A stretch of DNA of 64,000 nt from Cryptomeria japonica (taxonomy: Eukaryota > Streptophyta > Pinopsida > Cupressales > Cupressaceae), in contig NC_081405.1 in the NCBI RefSeq assembly GCF_030272615.1, positions 609,572,677-609,636,676 on the forward strand. The letters are read 5' to 3'. The position numbers and the translations under genes were made by a program. Position 1 is the first letter of the stretch, and each line of letters begins with the position of its first letter. The notes below the pieces were generated by a model. That model was not told where the DNA came from. It saw only the letters and a list, made by a program, of their open reading frames with translations, and ran no database searches. This document shows, piece by piece, positions 54,881 to 64,000 of the stretch.

Positions 54881-55340
54881 TTCAACCTAATAGACATTGT
54901 CAGCACTGTTGTTCCCATTAAGAGAAATAACTCCCTTACCTTTAACCATATAGGGTGAGTCATTGCCAAATCTGACAACACCACCATCAAATTCTTTCAA
55001 GGAAAGAAATTTGCTCTGATCACCGGTCATGTGATGTGAACAACCACTATCAATGATCCAATCATTAGATTTATCCATTCTGGATACTAGTGCCTTCTAA
55101 TCTCTGATTTCTTCCTTAATAGCTACAAACACAATATCTTCACTTGCATCATCATTAGACTCTTCATCAATAATACCACTATCAATAGCGACAAGACAAT
55201 CTCTCTTTCTTTTACCCTTTAACTTCTTAAATTTGTTTCTCTTGTATTCATTTTCACCATTAGAGCAATTAGCTACTATATGACCAATCTTGTTGCATGC
55301 AAAACATTTTAAAGGTAGCTTACCTCTATTCTTACTAGTG
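54881..55340 (-). pseudogene. A zinc knuckle and protease
   Basis: A zinc knuckle of the form KCFACNKIGHIVANC lies near 55275-55320 with all four ligands. Then an acidic linker, a stop near 55098, and the protease segment at 54887-55078, NDWIIDSGCSHHMTGDQSKF, with the active-site DSG intact and MVKGKGVISLNGNNSADNVY. A TAG follows where B has tryptophan. Confidence 0.87.
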
Positions 55341-56100
55341 CCTCTAGGTAGTCATTTTTCCAATAATGCTTCAAGTTCTACTAAGTTGTCTTCATCATCA
55401 GCAACTTTGTTGGATCAAGATTCATAGCTATGGCCGATATCTCTACTTATTCTCATAGATGGCTTAGAGACAGAAGCTCTTAATATAGATTCTAATTTCT
55501 ATACACTACTATCATAGCCATTTAGTTCAAAAGTAGTAAGTTTGCCAATAATAGAGTCAAGAGTTACCTTTGTCTTGTCAATGGATTTTAGCTCCTGAAT
55601 AGCTACAACTCGGATAGCATAGACCTGTAGCTGGGTTCTCAATACCTTACTGATTATAGTGGTATATTCCACTTTACCTCCTATACTCTTTATCTCACTA
55701 ACTATCTCTTTAATCCTTTGACCATACTGCTCGATATTCTCACCTACAGACATTCTCATGTCGTCAAACTTTCCTCTAAACTCTCCTGTTTGGCAGTCTT
55801 AACATGTTCATCATTGCTATAAATATCTTCAAGTTTTTTCCATACTTCATATGCAGTTTCAAGACCATGAACATCTACATATTCAACATCAGATAGGGAA
55901 CTGATAATAGCCTCTAATGCTTGGTTATTTTCTTCTTGTTCTTTCTTCTGATCATTAGTTAGGGTTCCGATCAATGTAATATACTTGGTTTCGATATGAT
56001 CCCAAGACTGACTACTAAGACTCTTAGTGTAAATCTTCATTTTGTTTCTCCATATTCTATAGTTATCTTTGTTGAACTTCGGACCTTCTTTCTTCATCAT
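55341..56100 (-). pseudogene. A gag (capsid-like part)
   Basis: ATG at 56100 (MMKKEGPKFNKDNYRIWRNK). Open to 55756 with NNQALEAIISSLSDVEYVDV and ETAYEVWKKLEDIYSNDEHVK. A short frameshift overlaps 55756-55759, and the frame continues 55499-55759 as MRMSVGENIEQYGQRIKEIV and IISKVLRTQLQVYAIRVVAI. Residue-by-residue kin of B gag; better preserved than most coding parts here. Confidence 0.88.
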
Positions 56101-56157
56101 GATCTACAAGATCTTTTCCTCAAGGTGTTAGGATTTTAGATTAGGAGGACCTGAGAT

Positions 56158-56169
56158 GCTCTGATACCA
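56158..56169 (-). other. A primer binding site
   Basis: TGGTATCAGAGC on the minus strand, two bases from the LTR end. Confidence 0.92.
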
Positions 56170-56171
56170 AT

Positions 56172-57191
56172 TGATGGTATGATGAAAGAATAAGTATCTA
56201 GTAGAATACTGAGAAGAGGGGTGAATCAGTATATTAAAAAACTGATAAAAAGTTCCCAAACTCAAATTCAACCACATAAAGTAAACTAATCATAGTTAAT
56301 ATCAATATTCATGAGAATACTTAAAATTAACCAGTTTGATTGTTATGACAACTTAACAATAAACAACTTCAATATTTTATACATCAACAATGCTTAATCA
56401 TAACTCAACATATTCATCTCTCAATACTTCCATTTAACATGCCTTATTAGAAGTTAATCAAATGAACAAATAAGATCATAACCAAAAAAGCATTCACCAC
56501 TTGACATAAATGTTTATACATGGAAAACCCAAACAGGTAAAAACCACGGTGAGATGAGACTCACAAGGATACCTATCTAAACTCTTCTTAAGTTTGCCAT
56601 GTTAGGAGCCAATCCTATTAAAGGTTTACAATAAGTCCTGTTAAGAACTAATTATGGTTAGGAATCACCCGGTTAAGGGATTTACAAATAGGACTTGATG
56701 AAAAGCACAATACCTTGTTAGGAGTAACCTTGCTAGAGGATTTAAGAATCCAAGCTAATGGACCACCTTGCTAGAGGATTTAATGAGTAACCAAGCTTGT
56801 TAGAGCTTACCCGGTTAAGGGATTTCACTTTTATTGTAATTGTTAGAAAAGAATAGGATTTGTTGATCTGTCTAAGTAGCACTATATTTTCTTGATCAGA
56901 TCCTTTTAAGCTTCAATCTGCCTTCACTCAAAGTGCATATCCATTCACTAGTTAGGTAACTATGCACTCAATAAGTTTCTGCCAATCTTGCCAACAATTT
57001 TTACAAACAACTTCATCGACCTTAAATACAAATCAATTAGGTTGGTAGCACAACAAAAAACTAATTCTCATCATCGAGATTACAAACAAGTTGGTAAAAT
57101 AATATCATCAATAACATGAATACCATTACTGATTTAGTTGACATCGATGACAACATATCATTAATGCAGTGTTTGATGCAAAATGCCAACA
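56172..57191 (-). repeat. A 5' LTR with internal deletion
   Basis: 1020 bp. Starts TGATGGTATGATG and ends GCCAACA on the plus strand. It lacks the ~390 bp present at about 43770-44160 of the 3' LTR; the break lies near 57095. Confidence 0.88.
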
Positions 57192-57214
57192 AGTTATCTA
57201 TTTCTGTTCTTTCA
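57192..57214 (+). repeat. J LTR, terminal fragment
   Basis: The last 23 bases of the plus-strand J LTR after the A insertion, ending TTCTTTCA two bases before a PBS. Confidence 0.7.
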
Positions 57215-57216
57215 AT

Positions 57217-57228
57217 TGGTATCAAAGT
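57217..57228 (+). other. J primer binding site (degenerate)
   Basis: TGGTATCAAAGT, two mismatches to the initiator tRNA-Met complement, placed as in the other copia elements. Confidence 0.75.
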
Positions 57229-57287
57229 TGTAGGTTCCTTGTTAGATAAGATTTCTCTATCTTGTGTAGATTCTGTTTGTGATCATA

Positions 57288-59231
57288 ATGTCTTGGAATG
57301 AGCCCTCCTCTATTAAGCTGCCCATGTTTGATGGCACCAACTATTCCTTTTGGAGTAGAAGAATGGAAACATATTTATCATCCCTAGGTTGTGATGTCTG
57401 GAAGTTAAAATGTTTATACTATCCTTCATACTCCTCCTACTCATCCTGATGCTAAAAAGGAATATGAACATAGTGCTAAAGCCAAGAATGCTATCCTTAG
57501 TTGAATATAAGATAGAGTTTCTCTTCAAGTTATGCACTATATATCTACAAAAGAAATATGGGACAAGTTGTGGAGAACCTATGAAGGAGATTTGAAGGTG
57601 AAGGAGGTTGAGTTGTAGCATCTTTGTTCTCAATTTGAAGGTCTAAAGATGGAAGAGGAAGAAAATATTGTGGATTATCTACAAAGGGTGGACGAAATGA
57701 TAAATGTGGTAAGAGGACTTGGAGAGGATGTTATAGATGAAGTAATAGTCAAGAAGGTGCTAGGGTCACTAACAAGGTATCAAAATAAAAAAAATTTATT
57801 GAATAAGATAAGGACTTGAGATCCTTCGCCATGGATCAACTATTTGGCTCTTTATTAGCATATGAAATCAGAAATTTGAGTGTTAAACCTTCCAAGAAAT
57901 AATTTTCCTTCACCTCTGAGAAGAAAGGAAAAGATGCTGCAAGTAGTGTAGATGATAAATGATTAGATGTAGGTGAGGCTAATTTTGTAAAGAAATTTAA
58001 GAAAGGATCAGCTAAGTATAGAAGAAAGCTTCCCTTCAAATTTTTTAACTATGAGAGAATAGGACACTTTGCTGCCAAGTATCCCTATGACAAGAAAGAA
58101 GACAAAGATGAAGAAAAAAGTAAAGAAAAAGTAAAGAAATTCTTCAAACCAAAGAGAATTTTTTTTACAAAGAAGAATAGTCTTTACACCATTGATAGTG
58201 ATGCTACTAATGAGGAAAGTTAATCAGATGAGGGAAGCAATCAGAACAAGAGAGAACTCAGTCTATTCATAGAACACGAGGAATTAAATGAAGGAAATGC
58301 ATCAAGGAGAGATAGTTGGACCCAATATGAAAATTACAAATCATGTAGAATTGATGAAGATGATGAGATTGAAGATGTAGTTGACTTAGAAGGAGAGTTA
58401 GTGTGTGCACTTGAAGAGATTGCTAGGTTGAAGAAGGAAAATACAATGTATAAGGATGTTGCTAAAAAGGAACAAAATTGATTAAATAAGAGTCTTGAAG
58501 AACAAAGAAAAACATTACTAATATGAAATCACAATTAAAAGGAGCCAAAAATATGTGTGAAGTAATGAAATTAGACTTTTATGACAAGGAAAGGAGGTGT
58601 AAGGAGTTAGAGTTAAAGGAGTACCTTGAAAATTCAAGTAGGTAAAAGAAGGGAAGATCTTTAGCTAAGACTAAAGCATAAGGGAAACACCAATGCATTG
58701 GAAAATATGTTAAAAAAAAAAAACATTTAAAAGATTCTACATGCATAGGATATGAAGTTGGTCAATACTTTGCTAGTATGGATTCTTGTAAAAGGGATAT
58801 AGACTTTGTACCTTCAAGCATAAATGGTCACGGGTATTCCTTCACAGTTAGAAATTCTCTAAGAAATAAAATGGTCTTAAATACTACTACTGAAAGGATG
58901 AAAAATCATGTGGTTGCTCCAAAGAAGAAGAATGCTACTATACGGAATAATAATGAGCTAACCCAAAAATAAAGGCCAAGTTGAATGATGATGGATTTAC
59001 CCAAGTTAAGGACATAAGAAATAAGTTTAGAAGAATGATACATGTTGCTCCATCAAAACCAATGTGGAACTATTTCTACAACAATAACTGGTATGCCCCT
59101 CAATTTCATGGTTATTTCTATAAATGTAATGCATATGGACATAAAATTTCAGATTTTAGACTTATGCATAGACCTACTCCAAGATATGAAAACAAGAATC
59201 AATTTGTTGTCCTAAGAGATATGAATATTAT
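57288..59231 (+). pseudogene. J gag: UBN2-type capsid, coiled coil and zinc knuckles
   Basis: ATG at 57288 in MSWNEPSSIKLPMFDGTNYS, a typical plant copia gag start. It continues with stops and frameshifts through DYLQRVDEMINVVRGLGEDV (about 57670-57730). A ruined zinc knuckle, FFNYERIGHFAAKY, where the cysteines are lost, is at about 58040. An acidic segment DLEGELVCALEEIARLKKEN (58385-58440) starts a coiled coil. A second knuckle, FYKCNAYGHKISDF, is at about 59115-59155. The coding sequence is interrupted at 59231 by the K LTR. No protein could be made. Confidence 0.8.
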
Positions 59232-60174
59232 TGTTGAAATCAAGGAACACGAAGAAGGGGGGGGGGGTAAGTGAATCAATGTTCTACTAGTAAATAAACT
59301 TTGAAACTTATTCTCAAACCACCAGAATCATATGCAAGAAAGTAAAATGCAGAAACATAAGATAATCAACCGCAAAAAAATAACACCAACAATTTTACGT
59401 GGAATCCCCGAAAGGGAAAAACCATGGTGGGATTGGAACCCACAATATTCATATACTTTGATAAGGAGTACATAAATATTACATAAGGGGAATGCACATG
59501 CATTCAGGCTCACTTCCTAGAGCTCACTAGTCAGAATATAATATGGAAGTCTCACTGACTTATAGATCATTTACAATGAGAACTACAATGATTGAAAAAC
59601 AAAATAACATCAAACATTTCTTGGATAAGTTCTGGTTAAGTGCAAAAAGTTTGACTGAAACACCTCTACAACTCTGCATTGTTTTGCTTCTTAGTCAGCT
59701 ATGAGATCAAGAATGTGCATGTGAAACTGTGCCAAAAGGGTTTCTCGGTCACAAATCACTGATACCATCACCCATAAATATCTTCTACATCAGTCATATA
59801 TATCCGAAATAACAAAACAATATATTCATCAGGTCGGTCAAGAACAATATGCAATGTAACATGTAACCAGTTGTTAGCTAAATTTGGATCACCAAAATAT
59901 ATGTGGATCAGCCAAATAGAGTCTAAATGATTTCTACTTGTCAACCCTATTATCCCATGCACAAATTTCATCACTGCAATCATCACAATGATTCTAGATG
60001 AAAAGTTATCTTCTTATTATAAAATACCAAAGACAGGTTATCGGACCATTTCCTCAACCAGTAACCAAAAACAATGACTATCGAATATGATTTTTGAGGA
60101 GAGTTTCCATCAATGGCAATCCTAATCCATTATCTATGCATTAGAATTCGCCAGATGAGTGTCAATTACCAACA
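59232..60174 (-). repeat. K 3' LTR
   Basis: 943 bp. Starts TGTTGAAATC on the plus strand, with a 12-G run at about 59261-59272, and ends ACCAACA. The order (LTR end, G-run, GTGAATCAA, later GAATGCAC and AGAGCTCACTA) parallels the C LTR at 26844-27150, so the two families are related. The left flank is ATTAT (59227-59231); the right flank is outside the window. Confidence 0.82.
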
Positions 60175-60305
60175 ATCTCGCCCTTTTGCATTTATGGCAA
60201 CACTCGTGGAAAATGTCTAAATTTCTAAGGCTCCTCCTTAGACCAAAAACTCAAATCTTGTAATATCTTTGTAAATTTTTTAGTCTACTCTCCCCCTTTA
60301 ATAGC
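60175..60305 (-). other. K polypurine tracts
   Basis: At the LTR border the minus strand reads AAAAGGGCGAGAT (60175-60187). A better tract, TAAAGGGGGAGAG, lies at 60288-60300. Same double layout as in A, B and C. Confidence 0.65.
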
Positions 60306-60359
60306 AATGCCAAAGATGGGATGATGCACAAAAACTTATATACAAGGGTATACAATAAA

Positions 60360-61779
60360 TAATATATACATACTTGAAGATATTTGCGAAAATGGTCTTC
60401 AAAAATCCTAAGTGTGTATTCCACCCATTCTTCAAGTTGTCCAAAACTGTGATGAAGGCACTAAAAACATAGGCATATATTTCTACATTCTTGAACTCAG
60501 TCGAAACTAGTTGAGCCATTGTCTTCAAGAAATCAACTTTGTTACTTATCATGGTGTCCATTTGAGGATAAATAAGGTTTTGTAGTTCACCAACCCACCT
60601 CAGAATCCTTTCCTTTTCTAAGTTTAGGCTCAATATTTGATGAGGTAGAGCCATCAACTAACCTTCTATGCTACTAGTAAGTTCTACATTTGAGTAAAAT
60701 GACTGAGATATATTTTCAAGCTTTCCTTAGCAAACACTTATCTTCTTGTCTATATGTGGGGTAAATTTGGGGAGTATAAGGAATGACTTATATCTATTTC
60801 CTCCTTCACTCAGGGCCTCAAAGATAGTCTATAGTCCTTTGTTCAATCTATCCCTATCATCTTCAATCATCTTCTAGAAGGTTTGCATTCGCACCTCCTT
60901 GAATCCGTAAAAAAACTTTCTTGGTGTTTGCCTTTTCCAGTGATTCAAAATTGGTATTGATGTTGCTAATTAACTGTAGAAGCTTACTGGAGGGGTCAGA
61001 GTTTGGATCTAATTTTAGTTCTGGCGCCAATTTTTTTAAAACACCCATAGACATCTCAATCAGCTTCATTTCCTCATTCTTATATTTCACCAAGTCCTGA
61101 CTAGCTTGAGCCAAGACTACTACAACAATTATACACATTTCAGCTGGAGACATTTGCCTAATATCAAGTGGTCTATCAAAATTGATAGAGATCTAGGGGA
61201 GAATTATTATCCCTTTGTCCCTAGGAGTGTCAATTGCCATGACTACCAAGACATTGTCAATTTTTTGCTTTCCCTTATCAAACTCATCACCTTTATCCCA
61301 TGTCTTGTCATTTTTTACCTCTTTTCTTTCTACAGCCTTTTCCAATTAATCCTCAGAATGAACCACTTCTTTATCCTTAAATCTTATGTACCAGTGTCAC
61401 CACTTGGTGTGATATCATCTTTAGGTGTCTCTTGAGCCTCTTCACCTTCCATTTCCACCATCTCTAGGTGATCAACTAGAGGATTTTGACTATTTGCTAC
61501 ATCAAGGGTTACATTGGCCTAGTTTTTCGGATGGCAAGTATCTTCCTTCTAAGGTTCATCATCATTGATTGGAAATCGATTGTCCTTATTTTGGGTTTCC
61601 TTAATTGTGCAGTGAACTTATGCCCTAACATCATCAACATGCAAGACTTTGTATGGAATGAATTAAAAAGTGTCATTTGGATCATCCTCAATAGACTTAA
61701 ATGGATGTGTTTTAAATTTAGGCCTCTCTCACTTAGAAATTTGTACCATCAAAGGATTGTCAATAGAAGAAGATGTCAT
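60360..61779 (-). pseudogene. K downstream ORF of unknown function (degraded)
   Basis: Probable start MTSSSIDNPLMVQIS at 61779. It runs, with stops and shifts, through an acidic part (EMEGEEAQETPKDDITPSG near 61400-61460). 60863-61153 is open (MSPAEMCIIVVVVLAQASQD ... LKLDPNSDPSSKLLQLISN ... NFESLEKAN). 60298-60657 is open with ERILRWVGELQNLI and DFLKTMAQLVSTEFK. Prediction by eye: mainly alpha-helical, coiled-coil-like. It sits just before the PPT and 3' LTR, the place of env-like ORFs in some Sireviruses, but I see no convincing transmembrane or surface-protein features. A captured host fragment is possible. Confidence 0.5.
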
Positions 61780-62190
61780 TTCAAGAAAATTTAGGGTTTA
61801 TAACACACTTTAGTAAATACCTTTTTCTTTTTCATGTTGGATGCACAAGAACTCCTTGTCAGATCACCTTAATCCTTTTGATTGCCTTGAAATATGATTC
61901 GCCTTACTCTACAACTTTAACTTTTTTTTCGCAATGTGAGAAATGATTCATATTTCACCTCTTTTAACATCACAAACCCTAACCTTAAGTTCAAATAAAT
62001 ACAAATGTAAAGTTCAACTTGATATCCTCTTCAACATAATCCATTCAACTAGGCTCCTAAATCTGAATTATAAATTCTGGACAATCATGTCTAAGTATCT
62101 ACAATCAACCTTGATCAATCACCGATCTCTCTAGGGGGTTCTACAAGATTGTTCATAAAGATACCACTCTCTAAGGCAAAAATGCCTTAG
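61780..62190 (-). other. K spacer between gag and downstream ORF
   Basis: AT-rich, stop-rich on both strands, no pol motif. Contains GGTTAGGGTTTGTGATG on the minus strand near 61975. Nothing else recognised. Confidence 0.5.
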
Positions 62191-63195
62191 TTAATGGATG
62201 AAGATCATGCACTAGATTCAAGTGTAGATCCATTATCTATTTTGGATTCATCTTTCCCGATCCACATCTTCTCATGCTTGTTCTTGATCTCTTCTAACTT
62301 CACCTTGTCCCTCTCATTTGATTTGCCTTTGTTTACTGAATCATTATTCTTGTTTCTACAAACAATATTTCTTTGCATAGGTCTGAAATTCATCTGATTT
62401 GGTCTCATCATGCATTGGTTAGAGATATGCCCAAACATCCCATAAGAATAACATATATTGTTCTGGAAATTGTTCATTACTGCTCTACACATGTTTGACT
62501 TTTGACCATAATTGTTACATATGAAACACTAAAAGATAAAGGTAGGACCATTGTTCATGTTATTCATTCCATTATTTATCCTACTTCTACATTGATTTTC
62601 TATATGACAAAAATTATTGCAAGTGAAACATCTACCATTGAATTTATAGGAATTAGGTTGTATTACCAGAGGATTCTTGCTCATCTTATGATTAGGCTAT
62701 CTAGAATCAGAGGATTCTCCTTTCTCAAATCCAAGTCCTCTCATGTCTATTCCATGTCTCTGATATTCCAACATCTTTTCAAGCCTTGCTAAGCTAGCAT
62801 TCAATTTTTCTTTGTATTCATTTGCAGTACAAACTTCATGTCTTAGGGAAACAATTTGTCTTTCAAGTTCTTGACAATCATTCCTTGATTATGTAGTTAA
62901 CTCAAGCTTCAACTAATAATTCTCATAGGTAAGCTTGAAGAATTCATCTGATTTGTCTTTCAATGATTGAGCCAAACTTTCTTCATTCTTCTTTCGGTCT
63001 TGAATATCTTTAGTCAGCTTCATCACAATAGGTTGCATTTCATTTTTCAATCCTACATTCTCTCTAGCAAGTTTATCACACTCATTAGCTTTGTCCTAAT
63101 TTTCCATGCTATGATCTTATTTCTCCTTCAAATTTTCCATCATCTCTTTCCTCTTGTCTCTTGAAGTGTTCCCTTCATCTTGTAAATCTTCAATG
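62191..63195 (-). pseudogene. K gag C-terminal part: coiled coil and three zinc knuckles
   Basis: Read from 63195 leftward: a coiled coil (KEMMENLKEK, ARENVGLKNEMQ, ELERQIVSLRHEV, LNASLARLEKMLEYQR) with three or four stops. Then come three CX2CX4HX4C-type knuckles: CFTCNNFCHIENQC (about 62600-62640, intact), CFICNNYGQKSNMC (about 62490-62530, histidine to glutamine) and CYSYGMFGHISNQC (about 62410-62450, second cysteine to tyrosine). A basic K/R/N tail follows (NERDKVKLEEIKNKHEKMW). Coiled coil plus multiple knuckles is a gag format of Sirevirus-type copia elements, shared with J. Confidence 0.8.
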
Positions 63196-63205
63196 AAGTC
63201 TTATG

Positions 63206-64000
63206 GGTAAGTGCACAAAGATAGTGGTAAAAAAGGGGTGTATAAGTGTACACTTTTTTTCTGAAATCAAGTGAACCTGAACTTGGAGGAAAAATTTGAA
63301 AGTCATCCACTCAAGATATGAAGATAATAAAACAACAAATATTATGGTACTTTGAATCTAGTTTCCAAACTACTAAACTTTTTCAAAGTTGGATAAGATT
63401 AAGGGGGTCAAATCCTTCATGCACGAAAAACAAACCCTAGTTTTTTTAAAAAAACATAACATATTGTCTGATGTGCGCATCAAAAAAGTCATAGTTAAAT
63501 TTAGTATTTTGACAAATACTTTAGCCGAAAGATAGTTAAGAGTGAGCACTAGAAGATGTGTACTTTTTTGTAATTTTTTGTTTAGTATTTTGTTTTTAAT
63601 GATTTTTCCAATCGAGCACATCCTGAAAATTAGGTACCTGTTTGTGCACAAAGCATCAATTGCACTTAAAAAATCTAAAATACAATTTTTTTTTAAATTG
63701 TAAAGAATCAAGTGCACTACAACAATATATAAAGTTTTTCAAATTTGGATAAGTATATCAAAAGTTATTAAAAAAATGGTGCATATATGTCCATGACAAC
63801 TATGGAGACACTGGTAAAAGAAATTCAATAATAATATGTTATTGTTGTTCAAATAAAAAAAAATTATATGGTTAGAAAGCTCAGAAGATGGGTGAAAATA
63901 TGGTGGCAATTTTAGAAATACCCACTTGATGAAGTGTAAACTTGATGATGACAAAGTCAAGAAACCAAGTTGATAAAATAAAACACGTCAAAAAGGAGGG
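63206..64000. other. Unassigned sequence interrupting K gag
   Basis: The gag coiled-coil reading ends near 63195 and unrelated AT-rich sequence follows. GTGCACAAAG occurs at 63211 and 63634, and AAGTGTACAC and AAGTGCAC motifs recur, hinting at an inserted element whose far end is outside the window. No coding region recognised. Confidence 0.4.

Larger units (their letters stand above)
42855..57191 (-). mobile_element. Ty1/copia retrotransposon A (Sirevirus-like), host of element B
   Basis: LTRs 42855-44280 (3') and 56172-57191 (5'), minus strand. PBS 56158-56169, gag 55499-56100, protease and zinc knuckle 54887-55340, integrase 53695-54712, RT and RNase H 44690-46051, PPTs near 44281 and 44457. 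Plus-strand element B is inserted at the RT entry. The 5' LTR is about 400 bp shorter than the 3' LTR because of an internal deletion. The coding parts are broken but better preserved than those of C and D. The gag and pol residues are close to those of B. Confidence 0.9.
57192..59231 (+). mobile_element. Ty1/copia retrotransposon J, 5' part only
   Basis: LTR end, PBS and gag of a plus-strand copia element. The LTR is split by A, and the internal region is cut at 59231 by K. The rest of J would lie right of K, outside the window. The gag type (UBN2-like start, coiled coil, several zinc knuckles) is the one also seen on the minus strand in K. Confidence 0.75.
59232..64000 (-). mobile_element. 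Copia-type element K, pol not seen; extends beyond window
   Basis: Minus strand. From the right: unassigned DNA 63206-64000, gag coiled coil and three zinc knuckles (62191-63195), a ~400-bp non-coding spacer, a degraded helical ORF (61779 to about 60360), PPTs, then the 3' LTR. Protease, integrase, RT and RNase H would normally lie between the zinc knuckles and the LTR, but only about 2 kb is available and I see none of their motifs. It may be a non-autonomous Sirevirus relative, or a deleted copy. Confidence 0.7.

Noticed and set aside
57410-57595. Open frame within J gag (61 codons) as a gene
   Set aside because: It is an out-of-frame shadow of the degraded gag reading, which has clear motifs in the neighbouring frame.
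1-64000. Host protein-coding genes, tRNA or rRNA genes
   Set aside because: Every substantial coding similarity I can recognise belongs to a transposable element; no cloverleaf or rRNA core sequence was noticed. An unaided reading cannot exclude a small exon in the unassigned regions.

Overview
The window is plant nuclear DNA made almost entirely of nested transposable elements. I find no ordinary host gene, tRNA, rRNA or CRISPR array. The evidence for a plant is Ty1/copia elements primed by initiator tRNA-Met (several Sirevirus-like), a pol-less Ty3/gypsy-type element with a G-patch, a LINE with a DUF4283/zinc-knuckle ORF1 and a C-terminal RNase H, and in-frame stops that are mostly TAG at glutamine positions, as expected from cytosine deamination in silenced plant repeats. 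The AT-rich base composition and depth of nesting suggest a large genome, perhaps a gymnosperm; the species is not determined.

Layout, using my own labels. 1-20970 is a head-to-tail copia pair on the minus strand, D1 and D2, sharing the middle LTR (13283-14067). D1 is split by a complete non-autonomous gypsy-type element E (1641-10259, TSD GTAGT). D2 is split by a probable solo LTR F (15391-16877). The D pair sits inside the 3' LTR of an older minus-strand copia element C (20971-36602). C also carries a solo LTR G in its RNase H (21977-23128, TSD ACCAT) and an 8.4 kb LINE, H, in its 5' LTR (27449-35843, 17-bp TSD).

36603-42530 is mostly unassigned AT-rich DNA. It holds a 1.2 kb element I with ~240-bp terminal inverted repeats (37838-39059), a weak coding-like fragment, and a purine-skewed kilobase.

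From about 42.5 kb the nesting resumes. Plus-strand copia J (LTR end at 57214, gag to 59231) is interrupted in its LTR by minus-strand copia A (42855-57191). A is interrupted in pol by plus-strand copia B (46057-53424, TSD GTACC). J's gag is cut at 59232 by minus-strand element K, which runs off the window. K shows a coiled-coil and triple zinc-knuckle gag, no pol, and an unrecognised helical ORF next to its 3' LTR.

Nearly all coding regions are broken by stops and frameshifts. The best preserved are the E polyprotein (one in-frame stop), LINE ORF1, LINE ORF3 (443 codons, no stop) and the A RT/RNase H segment. The least familiar features are LINE ORF3, the hairpin arrays upstream of the D 3' LTRs, the pol-less E with protease plus G-patch, and the helical ORF of K. 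Coordinates of degraded domains are approximate where no ORF boundary defines them.
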